From positions 1 through 64,000 of the forward strand of contig CALUFA010000008.1 of assembly GCA_944319795.1 (NCBI GenBank): a DNA stretch of 64,000 bases, read 5' to 3'. The notes under the pieces are model-generated. The model did no database searches and was not told where the DNA came from. It saw only the letters and a list, made by a program, of their open reading frames with translations. This DNA is from an uncultured Prevotella sp. (GTDB lineage Bacteria > Bacteroidota > Bacteroidia > Bacteroidales > Bacteroidaceae). A program made the position numbers and the translations under genes. Positions 17,219 to 26,078 of the stretch are shown here, piece after piece; within the stretch, counting starts at the first letter, position 1; every line of letters begins with the position of its first letter.

Positions 17219-18754
17219 ATGATATTAAATATTATTGTAGCCGCTGTGGCGCTCGTGATAGGAGGGCTCGCGGGGTATTCCATTTTCAGGTATGTAATTA
17301 CCGGGAAATACAAAGAAATGGTAAGTGCCGCCGAGAAGGAAGCGGACGTGTTGAAGGAAAAGAAATTGTTGGAAGTTAAGGAGAAGTTCCTCAACAAAAA
17401 GTCGGAGTTGGAAAAGGAAGTCCAAAGCCGCAACCAAAAGATACAGCAAAGTGAGAACAGGCTTAAGCAACGCGAGCTTTCGTTGAACCAGCGCCAGGAA
17501 GAACTCGGCCGTAAGAAGCAAGACCTTGACCAGCAGCAGCAACGCATCGACAACGAGAAGAAGCTCATGCAGATACGCCAGGACGAGCTTGACAAGATGC
17601 AACTGCAGGAGCGCGCCAAACTTGAAGAACTTTCCGGACTCAGCGCGGAAGAGGCGAGGAACCGTCTTGTAGAAAGCCTGAAGGACGAGGCCCGCACCAA
17701 CGCCGCAAGTTACATCAACGAAATAATGGATGAGGCGAAACTTAACGCCAACGCCCAAGCAAAGAAAATAGTTATCCAGACAATACAGCGCGTAGCCACG
17801 GAAACCGCTATCGAGAACTCTGTCAGCGTGTTCCATATCGACAACGACGAGGTTAAAGGCCGCATCATCGGCCGTGAAGGCCGCAATATCCGTGCCTTGG
17901 AGGCCGCAACGGGTGTTGAGATTGTTGTCGACGACACTCCCGAGGCCATTGTCATATCGGCTTTCGATCCGATTCGCCGTGAGGTTTGCCGCTTGGCCCT
18001 ACACCAGCTTGTCGCCGACGGGCGCATCCACCCGGCGCGTATAGAGGAAGTTGTAGCCAAGGTAAAGAAGCAGCTTGAGAACGAGGTCATCGAGACGGGT
18101 AAGCGCACTGCCATAGACTTGGGAATACACGGCCTGCATCCTGAACTGATACGCATCATAGGTAAGATGAAATACCGTTCGAGCTACGGGCAGAACCTTT
18201 TGCAGCATGCCCGTGAGACGGCCAACCTTTGTGCCGTAATGGCTTCAGAGCTTGGGCTTAATCCTAAGAAGGCGAAGCGTGCCGGATTGTTGCACGACAT
18301 AGGAAAGGTGCCCGACGAGGAGAGCGAACTACCGCATGCTTTGTACGGTGCCAAGATAGCAGAGAAGTATAAGGAGAAGCCCGACATCGTGAACGCTATC
18401 GGTGCGCACCACGATGAGATGGAGATGAACACGCTGCTGGCGCCGATAGTCCAGGTGTGCGACGCCATAAGCGGTGCCCGTCCAGGTGCGCGCCGCGAGA
18501 TAGTCGAGGCTTACATCAAGCGCTTGAACGACTTGGAGGCTATCGCCATGAGCTATCCCGGCGTTACGAAGACATACGCCATACAGGCCGGACGCGAGCT
18601 TAGGGTCATCGTCGGAGCGGATAAGATGGACGATAAGCAGACCGAGCAGCTCTCTACCGAGATTGCAACGAAGATACAAAACGAGATGACCTATCCCGGA
18701 CAGGTTAAGATTACGGTAATACGCGAGACTCGTAGCGTTGCTTACGCTAAGTAA
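17219..18754 (+). CDS. rny: Ribonuclease Y
   Basis: RNase Y is the membrane-bound endoribonuclease that starts mRNA decay in bacteria lacking RNase E. The 511-residue protein has an N-terminal membrane helix ([19 protein letters not shown]) and a long Lys/Glu/Gln coiled coil (about 30-170). A KH domain follows with [15 protein letters not shown], then an HD phosphohydrolase domain with LLHDIGK at about residues 356-362. Length matches the family. It is last in the zapA operon and is followed by a strong terminator. Confidence 0.96.
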   Translation: MILNIIVAAVALVIGGLAGYSIFRYVITGKYKEMVSAAEKEADVLKEKKLLEVKEKFLNKKSELEKEVQSRNQKIQQSENRLKQRELSLNQRQEELGRKKQDLDQQQQRIDNEKKLMQIRQDELDKMQLQERAKLEELSGLSAEEARNRLVESLKDEARTNAASYINEIMDEAKLNANAQAKKIVIQTIQRVATETAIENSVSVFHIDNDEVKGRIIGREGRNIRALEAATGVEIVVDDTPEAIVISAFDPIRREVCRLALHQLVADGRIHPARIEEVVAKVKKQLENEVIETGKRTAIDLGIHGLHPELIRIIGKMKYRSSYGQNLLQHARETANLCAVMASELGLNPKKAKRAGLLHDIGKVPDEESELPHALYGAKIAEKYKEKPDIVNAIGAHHDEMEMNTLLAPIVQVCDAISGARPGARREIVEAYIKRLNDLEAIAMSYPGVTKTYAIQAGRELRVIVGADKMDDKQTEQLSTEIATKIQNEMTYPGQVKITVIRETRSVAYAK

Positions 18755-18769
18755 CGTATTCTTATACCG

Positions 18770-18803
18770 ATAAAGGCGGCCCTGCAACAGAGGCCGCCTT
18801 TAT
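18770..18803 (+). terminator. rny terminator
   Basis: A GC-rich stem, AAAGGCGGCC with complement GGCCGCCTTT, is followed by ATTGTTTTT. It lies between converging genes and may also serve the minus strand. Confidence 0.8.
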
Positions 18804-18838
18804 TGTTTTTCCATGTTCCGTTACATTCACGCCGGTTC

Positions 18839-19480
18839 TTAGCGTGTTATCTCGTCGGGTGACTCGACGAAGGTTTCGCCGCCGTTGCTCTCGAGGAAGT
18901 CTTTGTCACGGAAGCCCCACAGCACGCTTATGCACGGTATGCCGCAGTTGCGTGCCGTTTCGATGTCAACCTCGCTGTCGCCTACGTAAACGGTCGTAGC
19001 TTTGTCTGCGTCGAGTCGTTTCATTGCTTCGAGCACCGTGTCGGGCGCCGGTTTTTTGCGGATGTTCTCGCTTTCGCCTATGGCGACGCCGATATATTCG
19101 TTGAAGAAAGTCCGGCATAGCGCTTCCGTTGCTTCGCAATACTTGTTGCTCACGACGGCGAGTTTCTTGCCGCGCTCTTTCAGGGTTTTCAGCATGTCGG
19201 TTATCCCGGGGTAAGGCTGCGTGGTGTCCATGCTGTGTTCCAGGTAGTAAGACATGAATCCTGCGTAGATTTTTTCGTATTCGGGGTTGTTAGTGCCTTG
19301 CGGTATCGCCCTCTCGATCAGTTTCCTGATACCGTTGCCGACCATGAGTCTCACTTCGTCTTTCGTATGTTCAGGCAGGTTGAACACCCTCATCGTGTGG
19401 TTTACGCTTGCGGTCAGGTCGTCAAGCGTGTAGAGCAGCGTTCCGTCGAGGTCGAAGATGTATGTTTCAAAATGTTTCAT
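18839..19480 (-). CDS. HAD hydrolase, phosphoglycolate phosphatase type
   Basis: This 213-residue protein has HAD motif I FDLDGTLLYT (nucleophile Asp10, acid Asp12) and a helical cap domain (about 15-80). Motif II is LAVVSNKYCE, followed by motif III Lys in RKKPAPD and the Mg-binding YVGDSEVDIETARN. This is the Gph/PGP subfamily, which removes phosphate from 2-phosphoglycolate or similar small phosphates. Substrate choice cannot be read from the motifs. Confidence 0.85.
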   Translation of the reverse strand: MKHFETYIFDLDGTLLYTLDDLTASVNHTMRVFNLPEHTKDEVRLMVGNGIRKLIERAIPQGTNNPEYEKIYAGFMSYYLEHSMDTTQPYPGITDMLKTLKERGKKLAVVSNKYCEATEALCRTFFNEYIGVAIGESENIRKKPAPDTVLEAMKRLDADKATTVYVGDSEVDIETARNCGIPCISVLWGFRDKDFLESNGGETFVESPDEITR

Positions 19481-19685
19481 ACTTGCGTTATTACTTGTGG
19501 TTTAACCGTCTGCAAAATTACTTCAAATTATTCATTTACATTGTTTCTTTGCGTATATTTTGGCCTGTAAAATTTACGATGGCGAAAAACTGTAAGGGGA
19601 GCGCCCGTGAAAGCTGCTGGTCTGGCTGCTGGAGTGTGCCTGAAGTTGTAAACCGTAGGCGTGGCGCGTCTTGTAACTTACGATT

Positions 19686-19750
19686 TGAAAGGCCGCATTT
19701 TGCGTTGCGAAAGATTGCCTTTTAGCGCGCGAAAGGCAACCTTTTATGCG
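19686..19750. repeat. Family C hairpin locus (copy C3) in the 19481-19947 gap
   Basis: There are several AAAGGC/GCCTTTT half-sites: GAAAGGCCGCATTTTGCG, GCGAAAGATTGCCTTTTAGC and GCGAAAGGCAACCTTTTATG. No gene is supported in the 467-base gap. Its right end holds the helicase promoter. Confidence 0.6.
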
Positions 19751-19898
19751 CCCGTAAGCCGTGTGCCGCAGGCTTGCGCGCCGTTGCGCTCGGCGGCGTT
19801 GCCTGCCGTTGCGCATATAATAGATGTGGCGTGGGTGATTATTTGTCAGTCAAGTAAATTATTATCGGTTTTTATTCGTCGGTTTCAATTTAGTTTTG

Positions 19899-19906
19899 TA
19901 TCTTTG
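19899..19906 (+). promoter_or_regulatory. Helicase gene -7 box
   Basis: TATCTTTG lies 42 bases before the ATG at 19948. Confidence 0.55.
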
Positions 19907-19947
19907 TGGCGTTGATTAAATACTTTTGAAGAACAAACCACCGCGTC

Positions 19948-21267
19948 ATGAACAGTGTAAGGGATATATTGCGTAAGTTGGGTATCGAGGCGTTAAGCCC
20001 CATGCAGCTCGGCATGGGGGATGCCATGTTGGGCTCAGATGGCGACGTTGTATTGCTTTCGGAGACGGGCAGCGGAAAGACCCTTGCTTACCTGTTGCCA
20101 CTCGTGGGGCTGCTCGATGTCGCTTCAGACGCGTTGCAGGCCGTGGTCATAGTTCCCGGGCGCGAGCTCGCGCTGCAGTCTTACGAGGTGTTCAAGAGCA
20201 TGGGCTGCGGCCTGCGCGGCATGTGCCTGTACGGCGGCCGCCCGGCGATGGACGAACACAGGGAGATGCGCAAGGTTGTGCCGCAGGTGGTATTCGCCAC
20301 GCCGGGGCGTTTGGTCGACCATTTGGATAAGGGCAATCTTGATGCGTCCGGCGTGGAGTTTCTTGTCATCGACGAGTTCGACAAATGCCTGAAAATGGGG
20401 TTTGCCGACGAGATGGGCAGGGCCGTGTCGCTCCTTCCGGGCGTAAGGCGCAGGTTCTTGCTGTCGGCCACCGATGCCGACGTCATCCCATCGTTTGTCG
20501 ACATGTGCGACGTTACGCGCCTCGACTATCTCGGCCAGGGCGACGCTTCGTGCCGTGTGGATTTGTATGTGGTCAAGAGTCCGGATAAGGACAAGCTCGA
20601 CGCGCTGTTCGCCTTGTTGTGCGGTTTCGGCGATGAGAGCACAATCGTATTCCTGAACTATCGCGACAGCGTTGAGCGTGTAAGCCGGTTCCTGACGGAA
20701 AAGGGGCTTGTGGTGAGCGCGTTTCACGGCGGAATGGACCAAAAGGAGCGCGAGGACGCCGTGTTCAAGTTCTCGAACGGCTCGGCCAGCGTGCTCGTGG
20801 CTACCGACTTGGCGTCGCGTGGTCTTGACATGCCCGATGTTGATAATATCGTACACTACCACTTGCCGGTAGGCGAAGACGAGTATGTGCACCGCACAGG
20901 GCGCACCGCCCGTTGGAAAGCCGGCGGCAGGGCGTTTTTCCTTATCGGCCCCGACGAGGCCGTCCCGTCATACGTGCCTGTCGAGCCGGCTGTTTTCGAC
21001 GTGCCGGGCGACGGACTTGTGCCGCCGCGTCCGCGCATGGTAACATTATATATAGGCAAGGGCAAGAAGGACAAGGTGTCGCGTGGCGACGTGCTGGGCT
21101 TCCTCTGCAAGGAGGGCGGGCTCGACGGCGGCGACATAGGCCGCATCGACATACGCGAGCGCTGCTCGTATGCCGCCGTTGCCATAGACAAGTGGAAAGA
21201 TGCGGTAAACTGCGCATCTGGTAAGAAACTGAAGGGGATAAAGACCATTGTGGAACGGATTAGGTGA
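19948..21267 (+). CDS. DEAD-box-family RNA helicase (DEFD variant)
   Basis: This 439-residue ATP-dependent RNA helicase has two RecA domains and a short C-terminal RNA-binding extension (about 345-439, DbpA-like in character). In order: the Q-motif region LSPMQLGMGDAML; motif I SETGSGKT (about 37-44); Ia PGRELALQ; Ib TPGRLVDH; motif II DEFD at 142-145 where the family usually has DEAD; motif III SAT; motif IV IVFLNYRDS; motif V VATDLASRGLD; motif VI HRTGRTAR. The catalytic Asp and Glu of motif II remain. A role in ribosome assembly or mRNA remodelling is inferred. Confidence 0.9.
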   Translation: MNSVRDILRKLGIEALSPMQLGMGDAMLGSDGDVVLLSETGSGKTLAYLLPLVGLLDVASDALQAVVIVPGRELALQSYEVFKSMGCGLRGMCLYGGRPAMDEHREMRKVVPQVVFATPGRLVDHLDKGNLDASGVEFLVIDEFDKCLKMGFADEMGRAVSLLPGVRRRFLLSATDADVIPSFVDMCDVTRLDYLGQGDASCRVDLYVVKSPDKDKLDALFALLCGFGDESTIVFLNYRDSVERVSRFLTEKGLVVSAFHGGMDQKEREDAVFKFSNGSASVLVATDLASRGLDMPDVDNIVHYHLPVGEDEYVHRTGRTARWKAGGRAFFLIGPDEAVPSYVPVEPAVFDVPGDGLVPPRPRMVTLYIGKGKKDKVSRGDVLGFLCKEGGLDGGDIGRIDIRERCSYAAVAIDKWKDAVNCASGKKLKGIKTIVERIR

Positions 21268-21304
21268 CATTGTGTCATTGTTTTTACACAGTTTAACTAA
21301 ATAA

Positions 21305-21336
21305 TTTGTTCCTTACAAATAAAATAAGTAACTTTG
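21305..21336 (+). promoter_or_regulatory. serC promoter
   Basis: TTTG (21305-21308), 20 bases, TAACTTTG (21329-21336), then 35 bases to the ATG. Confidence 0.75.
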
Positions 21337-21371
21337 CAACATTCAAAATAATCATTTAAACCAATATTACT

Positions 21372-22439
21372 ATGAAGAAGTATAACTTTAACGCAGGTCC
21401 TTCAATGCTTCCGCGCGAGGTCATTGAGAATACGGCCAAGCAGATTTTGGATTTCAACGGAAGCGGTTTGTCTTTGGCAGAGATAAGCCACAGGGCTAAA
21501 GACTTCCAGCCGGTGGTAGACGAGGCGGTAGCATTAATCAAGGAACTGCTCGACGTGCCCGAGGGCTACTCGGTGCTCTTCCTCGGCGGCGGAGCTTCGC
21601 TCGAGTTCTGCATGGTGCCTTACAATTTCCTCATCAAGAAGGCTGCTTACCTCAACACGGGTACTTGGGCCAAGAAAGCCATGAAGGAAGCCAAGTTGTT
21701 CGGCGAGGTCGTTGAAGTTGCTTCTTCCGCCGATGCCAACTATACTTACATCCCGAAAGGCTGGATATGCCCGACCGACGTCGACTATCTGCACGTTACG
21801 ACGAACAACACCATCTACGGAACCGAGATCAGGAAGGAACTCGACGTGCCCGTAAGGCTTATCGGCGACATGTCGTCAGACATCTTCAGCCGTCCCGTCG
21901 ACGTTGCCAAGTACGACTGCATCTACGCCGGAGCGCAGAAGAACCTCTCAATGGCCGGCGTCACCATCATAATCGTTAAGGACGACGCACTGGGCAAGGC
22001 TCCGCGTGAGATTCCTACGATGCTCAACTACAAGACCCACGTAGACAAGGGCTCAATGTTCAACACTCCGCCGGTAGTGCCTATCTACTGCTGCCTCGAG
22101 ACTCTTCGCTGGATAAAGAAGATGGGCGGCGTAGAGGCTATGGACAAGCTCGCGCTCGAGCGCGCCGACCTCCTCTATTCGGAGATCGACCGCAACAAGC
22201 TGTTCCGCGGCACGGTGGCCACCGAAGACAGGTCGGTTATGAACATCTGCTTCGTTATGAACGATGAGTACGCCGAGCTCGAGAAACCGTTCTTCGAGTA
22301 CGCTACGTCGCTTGGCATGGTCGGCATAAAGGGCCACCGCTCGGTAGGCGGATTCCGCGCAAGCTGCTACAACGCCCAGACAATCGAAGGCGTCAAGGCT
22401 CTTGTTAAGTGCATGCAGGACTTCGAGGCACAGCACTGA
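21372..22439 (+). CDS. serC: Phosphoserine aminotransferase
   Basis: SerC converts 3-phosphohydroxypyruvate and glutamate to phosphoserine (PLP enzyme; serine and B6 pathways). It has 355 residues. The family start [13 protein letters not shown] is followed by EISHRAKDF and the PLP-contacting GGGASLEF. The Schiff-base lysine lies in YAGAQKNLS. The substrate-binding C-terminal part has [18 protein letters not shown]. serA lies 355 bases downstream on the same strand, after a structured intergenic region. Confidence 0.96.
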   Translation: MKKYNFNAGPSMLPREVIENTAKQILDFNGSGLSLAEISHRAKDFQPVVDEAVALIKELLDVPEGYSVLFLGGGASLEFCMVPYNFLIKKAAYLNTGTWAKKAMKEAKLFGEVVEVASSADANYTYIPKGWICPTDVDYLHVTTNNTIYGTEIRKELDVPVRLIGDMSSDIFSRPVDVAKYDCIYAGAQKNLSMAGVTIIIVKDDALGKAPREIPTMLNYKTHVDKGSMFNTPPVVPIYCCLETLRWIKKMGGVEAMDKLALERADLLYSEIDRNKLFRGTVATEDRSVMNICFVMNDEYAELEKPFFEYATSLGMVGIKGHRSVGGFRASCYNAQTIEGVKALVKCMQDFEAQH

Positions 22440-22794
22440 TTTTAATCTACTTTCTAATATAAGTAGTCCGGATACGAAGGGGGACAGCATGTCGTGGCGA
22501 CGACAATAAGGCCGTGGTGTAAACATGCTTCCCCTTTCCTCTTTTCTTAAAACCAAATCGGATTAGACCTTAAAGAACCAAATATGACGTATTTTACTTA
22601 CTCTTCGTCAGCTTTTGCGTTTCTGCCGGCATCTTGCTTTCCGCCCCGTCTCGGCGTAGCCCGCTACGCCTTCGACGAAACGGGAAGCAATCTACACGGC
22701 ATAAACACATAATCAGACTGAAGTCTAACGACCGATTTGGGTTAAAGTGTTTAAGCAAAGTTTTTCTAATTAACCAATAAATCTATACGAAAAG
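22440..22794. other. Structured gap between serC and serA (193-bp imperfect palindrome)
   Basis: No gene is visible. From 22551 to 22743 the sequence folds on itself. Outer arms AACCAAATCGG..TTAGACCTT (22551-22571) and AAGTCTAACGACCGATTTGG (from 22721) enclose an inner dyad TTGCTTTCCGCCCCGT / ACGAAACGGGAAGCAA (22634-22690) with a CGGCGTAG/CTACGCC tip. A weaker GGGGGACAGCATG/CATGCTTCCCC dyad at about 22477-22535 could end serC transcripts. It may be a small palindromic mobile element or a structured RNA leader of serA. Confidence 0.55.
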
Positions 22795-23712
22795 ATGAAA
22801 GTTTTAGTAGCAACCGAGAAACCCTTCGCTCCTGTGGCAGTAGAAGGCATAAGGAAGGAAATTGAAGGCGCAGGCCACGAGCTTGTCCTGCTCGAAAAAT
22901 ATACCGACACGGCCCAGCTGCTCGACGCTGTTAAGGACGCCGACGCAATGATTGTACGTTCAGATAAGGTTACGCCGGCCGTTCTCGACGCAGCCGCCAA
23001 CCTGAAGATCGTTGTCCGCGCAGGTGCCGGATACGACAGCATAGATACGGCTTACGCCAAACAGAAGGGCGTCGTAGTGGAGAATACTCCGGGACAGAAC
23101 TCAAACGCCGTGGCCGAACTGGTGTTCGGACTCTTGGTTTACGCTGTGCGCAATTTCTATAACGGCAAGGCAGGCACCGAACTTAAGGATAAGAAGCTCG
23201 GCATCTTGGCGTTCGGCAACGTAGGCCGCAACGTGGCACGCATAGCCAAAGGCTTCGGCATGGACGTTTACGCTTACGACGCGTTCTGCCCGAAGGAGGC
23301 CATCGAAGAGGCCGGCGTACACGCCGTAGACTCTCAGGACGACCTGTTTAAGACTTGCGACGTGGTTTCGTTGCACATCCCCGCAACGCCCGAAACGAAG
23401 CAGAGCATCAACTACGCCGTTGTAAACCAAATGGAAAAAGGCGGTATTCTGGTTAATACGGCGCGCAAGGAAGTCATCAACGAGCCTGAATTGCTCAAAC
23501 TCATGGAGGAACGCACAGATCTGAAGTACGTTACGGACATCAAACCCGATGCCGATGCCGACTTCGCCAAGTTCGAGGGCCGCTACTTCAGCACTCCCAA
23601 GAAGATGGGCGCACAGACTGCCGAAGCCAACATTAATGCCGGCATTGCAGCCGCAAAACAGATAAACGCATACTTCAAGGACGGGTGCACGAAGTTCCAG
23701 GTGAACAAGTAA
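22795..23712 (+). CDS. serA: D-3-phosphoglycerate dehydrogenase, short form without ACT domain
   Basis: SerA oxidises 3-phosphoglycerate with NAD to start serine synthesis. The 305-residue protein lacks the C-terminal regulatory domains of E. coli SerA, so serine feedback by an ACT domain is not expected. It has RAGAGYDSID and VENTPGQNSNAVAE, an NAD fold with AFGNVGRNVARIAKG, and catalytic Arg in NTARKEVINE. Where most family members have the catalytic His in TPHxGA, this protein reads TPKKMGAQT (Lys269/Lys270). A Lys in this place is known from some short phosphoglycerate dehydrogenases, including that of Entamoeba. The DUF1015 gene follows after 36 bases. Confidence 0.92.
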   Translation: MKVLVATEKPFAPVAVEGIRKEIEGAGHELVLLEKYTDTAQLLDAVKDADAMIVRSDKVTPAVLDAAANLKIVVRAGAGYDSIDTAYAKQKGVVVENTPGQNSNAVAELVFGLLVYAVRNFYNGKAGTELKDKKLGILAFGNVGRNVARIAKGFGMDVYAYDAFCPKEAIEEAGVHAVDSQDDLFKTCDVVSLHIPATPETKQSINYAVVNQMEKGGILVNTARKEVINEPELLKLMEERTDLKYVTDIKPDADADFAKFEGRYFSTPKKMGAQTAEANINAGIAAAKQINAYFKDGCTKFQVNK

Positions 23713-23748
23713 TACGCCGGTAACTATCCTGATAAAAACGTAACGACT

Positions 23749-24996
23749 ATGGCTAAGATAAAACCATTTAAAGGAGTACGCCCCCCGAAACAGTATGTAG
23801 AGGAGGTCGAGTCGAGACCTTATGACGTGCTCGATTCAGAGGAAGCGCGCGCCGAGGCTGGCGACAATGAGAAGAGCCTTTACCATATAATAAAGCCCGA
23901 GATAGATTTTGAACCGGGTACGAGCGAGTATGATCCGCGCGTCTACGAAAAGGCGGCTGAGAACTTCAAAAAGTTCCAAGATAAAGGTTGGCTCGTCCAG
24001 GACGGCAAGGAGCAGTATTACATCTACGCGCAGACGATGAACGGCAAGACGCAATACGGACTCGTAGTGTGCGCTTATGTAGACGATTACCTTAACGGTG
24101 TGATAAAAAAGCATGAGCTGACGCGCCGCGACAAGGAGGAAGACCGCATGAAGCATGTGCGCGTCAACAACGCCAACATCGAGCCGGTGTTCTTCGCTTA
24201 TCCCGACAATGCGGTGCTCGACGGCCTGATCATGCGCTATGCAAAAGCCGAGCCTGAATATGATTTCATAGCTCCGGTCGACGGATTCCGCCATCAGCTG
24301 TGGGTTATTTCCGACGATGCCGACATTGCGACGGTAACTGCCGAATTCGCCAAGATGCCTTCGCTCTATATAGCTGACGGCCACCACCGTTCGGCTGCTG
24401 CGGCGCTCGTAGGTGCCGAGAAAGCTAAGCAGGATCCTAACCACAACGGCACGGAGGAATACAACTACTTCATGGCCGTATGCTTCCAGGCTTCGCAGCT
24501 TACGATTCTTGACTATAACCGCGTTGTGAAAGACCTTAACGGGCTGACTTCTGGGCAGTTCCTGGACGCTTTGAGGAAAAACTTCGATGTTGAGGAAAAG
24601 GGCGAGGCCATATATAAGCCCGACCGTCTGCATAACTTCTCATTGTATCTCGACGGTAAGTGGTACAGTCTTACGGCAAAGCCGGGCACCTTTAACGACG
24701 CCGATCCTATCGGAGTGCTCGACGTTGACATATCGAGCCGTCTCATACTTGACGATGTTCTCGGCATAAAAGACTTGCGTTCGGATAAGCGTATCGACTT
24801 CGTTGGTGGATTGCGTGGTCTTGAGGAGTTGAAACGCCGTGTCGACAGTGGCGAGATGCGCATGGCTTTGGCTCTTTATCCGGTAACGATGAAGCAGATA
24901 ATGGACATAGCCGACAGCGGCAAGATAATGCCTCCGAAGGCCACATGGTTTGAGCCTAAACTCCGTTCGGGCCTGATAATCCACAAACTATCTTAA
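23749..24996 (+). CDS. DUF1015 family protein
   Basis: This 415-residue cytosolic protein matches the DUF1015 family. It has the N-terminal FKGVRPPKQYVEEVESRPYDVL, LYHIIKPE, and the conserved ADGHHRSAAAALV around residue 210. The biochemical role is not settled. It often follows serA in Bacteroidetes and other anaerobes, as here, so a part in serine or hydroxy-acid metabolism is a reasonable inference. It is probably co-transcribed with serA (36-base gap) and yigZ (16-base gap). Confidence 0.85.
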   Translation: MAKIKPFKGVRPPKQYVEEVESRPYDVLDSEEARAEAGDNEKSLYHIIKPEIDFEPGTSEYDPRVYEKAAENFKKFQDKGWLVQDGKEQYYIYAQTMNGKTQYGLVVCAYVDDYLNGVIKKHELTRRDKEEDRMKHVRVNNANIEPVFFAYPDNAVLDGLIMRYAKAEPEYDFIAPVDGFRHQLWVISDDADIATVTAEFAKMPSLYIADGHHRSAAAALVGAEKAKQDPNHNGTEEYNYFMAVCFQASQLTILDYNRVVKDLNGLTSGQFLDALRKNFDVEEKGEAIYKPDRLHNFSLYLDGKWYSLTAKPGTFNDADPIGVLDVDISSRLILDDVLGIKDLRSDKRIDFVGGLRGLEELKRRVDSGEMRMALALYPVTMKQIMDIADSGKIMPPKATWFEPKLRSGLIIHKLS

Positions 24997-25012
24997 GCTG
25001 TTGTATTGACAA

Positions 25013-25600
25013 ATGGGTTTAGACGAGTTTAAGACAATAGCAACTACGGGCGAAGGAACTTACTCTGAAAAACGGAGTAAGTTCCTCGCTTTTTCACATC
25101 ATGTCGAGAGCGTCGACGAGGTTAAGGACCTCGTGCAGGCTTACCGTAAGAAATATTACGACGCAAGGCATGTCTGCTATGCTTACGTGCTCGGCCCTGA
25201 GCGCGACGTATTCAGGGCGAACGACGACGGAGAACCGTCGAGTACGGCCGGCAAACCCATTCTCGGGCAGATAAACAGCAACGGCCTTACCGACATCCTT
25301 GTCGTAGTAGTGCGCTATTACGGCGGTGTGAACCTTGGCACGGGCGGACTGATTGTGGCTTATAAGACGGCCGCAGCCGAGGCGATAGCTGCTTCAGAAG
25401 TCGTTACACGGCAGGTTGAAGAGGTGGTTACGTTCAGTTTCCCTTATGTGATGATGAACTCTGTGATGCGTGTTGTCAAGGAGATGAAGCCGAGGGTTAT
25501 ATCCCAGGATTACGACGGCGCGTGCGAGATTAAATTGGGAATAAGGAAGTCTGAAGCCGCAGAATTGAGGTCAAGACTCGAAAAACTTTCATTTGAATGA
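25013..25600 (+). CDS. YigZ/IMPACT family protein
   Basis: This 195-residue protein has the UPF0029/IMPACT N-terminal domain: EKRSKFLAF, RHVCYAYVLGP, and the signature NDDGEPSSTAGKPIL followed by VVVRYYGGVNLGTGGL. A C-terminal DUF1949-like ferredoxin-fold domain follows (about 135-195). Bacterial homologues are linked to RNA or peptidase regulation but have no firm function. It ends the serA-DUF1015 unit. Confidence 0.88.
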   Translation: MGLDEFKTIATTGEGTYSEKRSKFLAFSHHVESVDEVKDLVQAYRKKYYDARHVCYAYVLGPERDVFRANDDGEPSSTAGKPILGQINSNGLTDILVVVVRYYGGVNLGTGGLIVAYKTAAAEAIAASEVVTRQVEEVVTFSFPYVMMNSVMRVVKEMKPRVISQDYDGACEIKLGIRKSEAAELRSRLEKLSFE

Positions 25601-25631
25601 TGTTTTTCTTTGCGGAATGAAAAAATAGTAT

Positions 25632-25639
25632 TATCTTTG
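25632..25639 (+). promoter_or_regulatory. tRNA-Ser(CGA) -7 box
   Basis: TATCTTTG lies 58 bases upstream of the mature tRNA 5' end. Confidence 0.6.
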
Positions 25640-25697
25640 CATCCGTTAAAACGATAACGCAGCCGAAGCGTGTGAGCGTCGGATGCATGTCGTAAAA

Positions 25698-25785
25698 GGA
25701 AGATTGGCAGAGTGACCGAATGCGCTGGACTCGAAATCCGGTATACCCATTACGGGTATCGGGGGTTTGAATCCCTCATCTTCCG
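25698..25785 (+). tRNA. tRNA-Ser (anticodon CGA)
   Basis: This is an 88-nt class II tRNA starting GGAAGATTGGCAGAGTGAC and ending CATCTTCCG. The anticodon stem CTGGA/TCCGG encloses CTCGAAA, giving anticodon CGA. The variable arm TACCCATTACGGGTA is long, as expected for serine. Confidence 0.92.
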
Positions 25786-26078
25786 CAAACGTTAAATAAC
25801 AATGTAAAGGGATGTGGATTAATGTTCACGTCCCTTTTAGTTTTTGTATAGTTCTTGATCCTTTTGATATAAATCAAAAGATGTTTGTCAAAAAGTCATG
25901 TTTGATGAATAAGTTTTTGTGTATTTTTGCAGATGAACAAATCTTTCGGACTTGTTGGAACTGTTTTCACGCAGAGCCAAGTAATGTCGCTTTTGTGTAA
26001 AATGGTTCTTGTTGGCCTATTGATGAAAGATACTTGCATGATTTTGACATATTATATTTTTATAAACCTAATATTGAG
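25786..26078 (+). promoter_or_regulatory. fucI upstream region
   Basis: AT-rich gap. TATTTTTG at 25922-25929 is a candidate -7 box with a TTTG 17 bases upstream. This would give an mRNA leader of about 140 bases before fucI, long enough for regulation, but I recognise no riboswitch in it. Confidence 0.4.
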
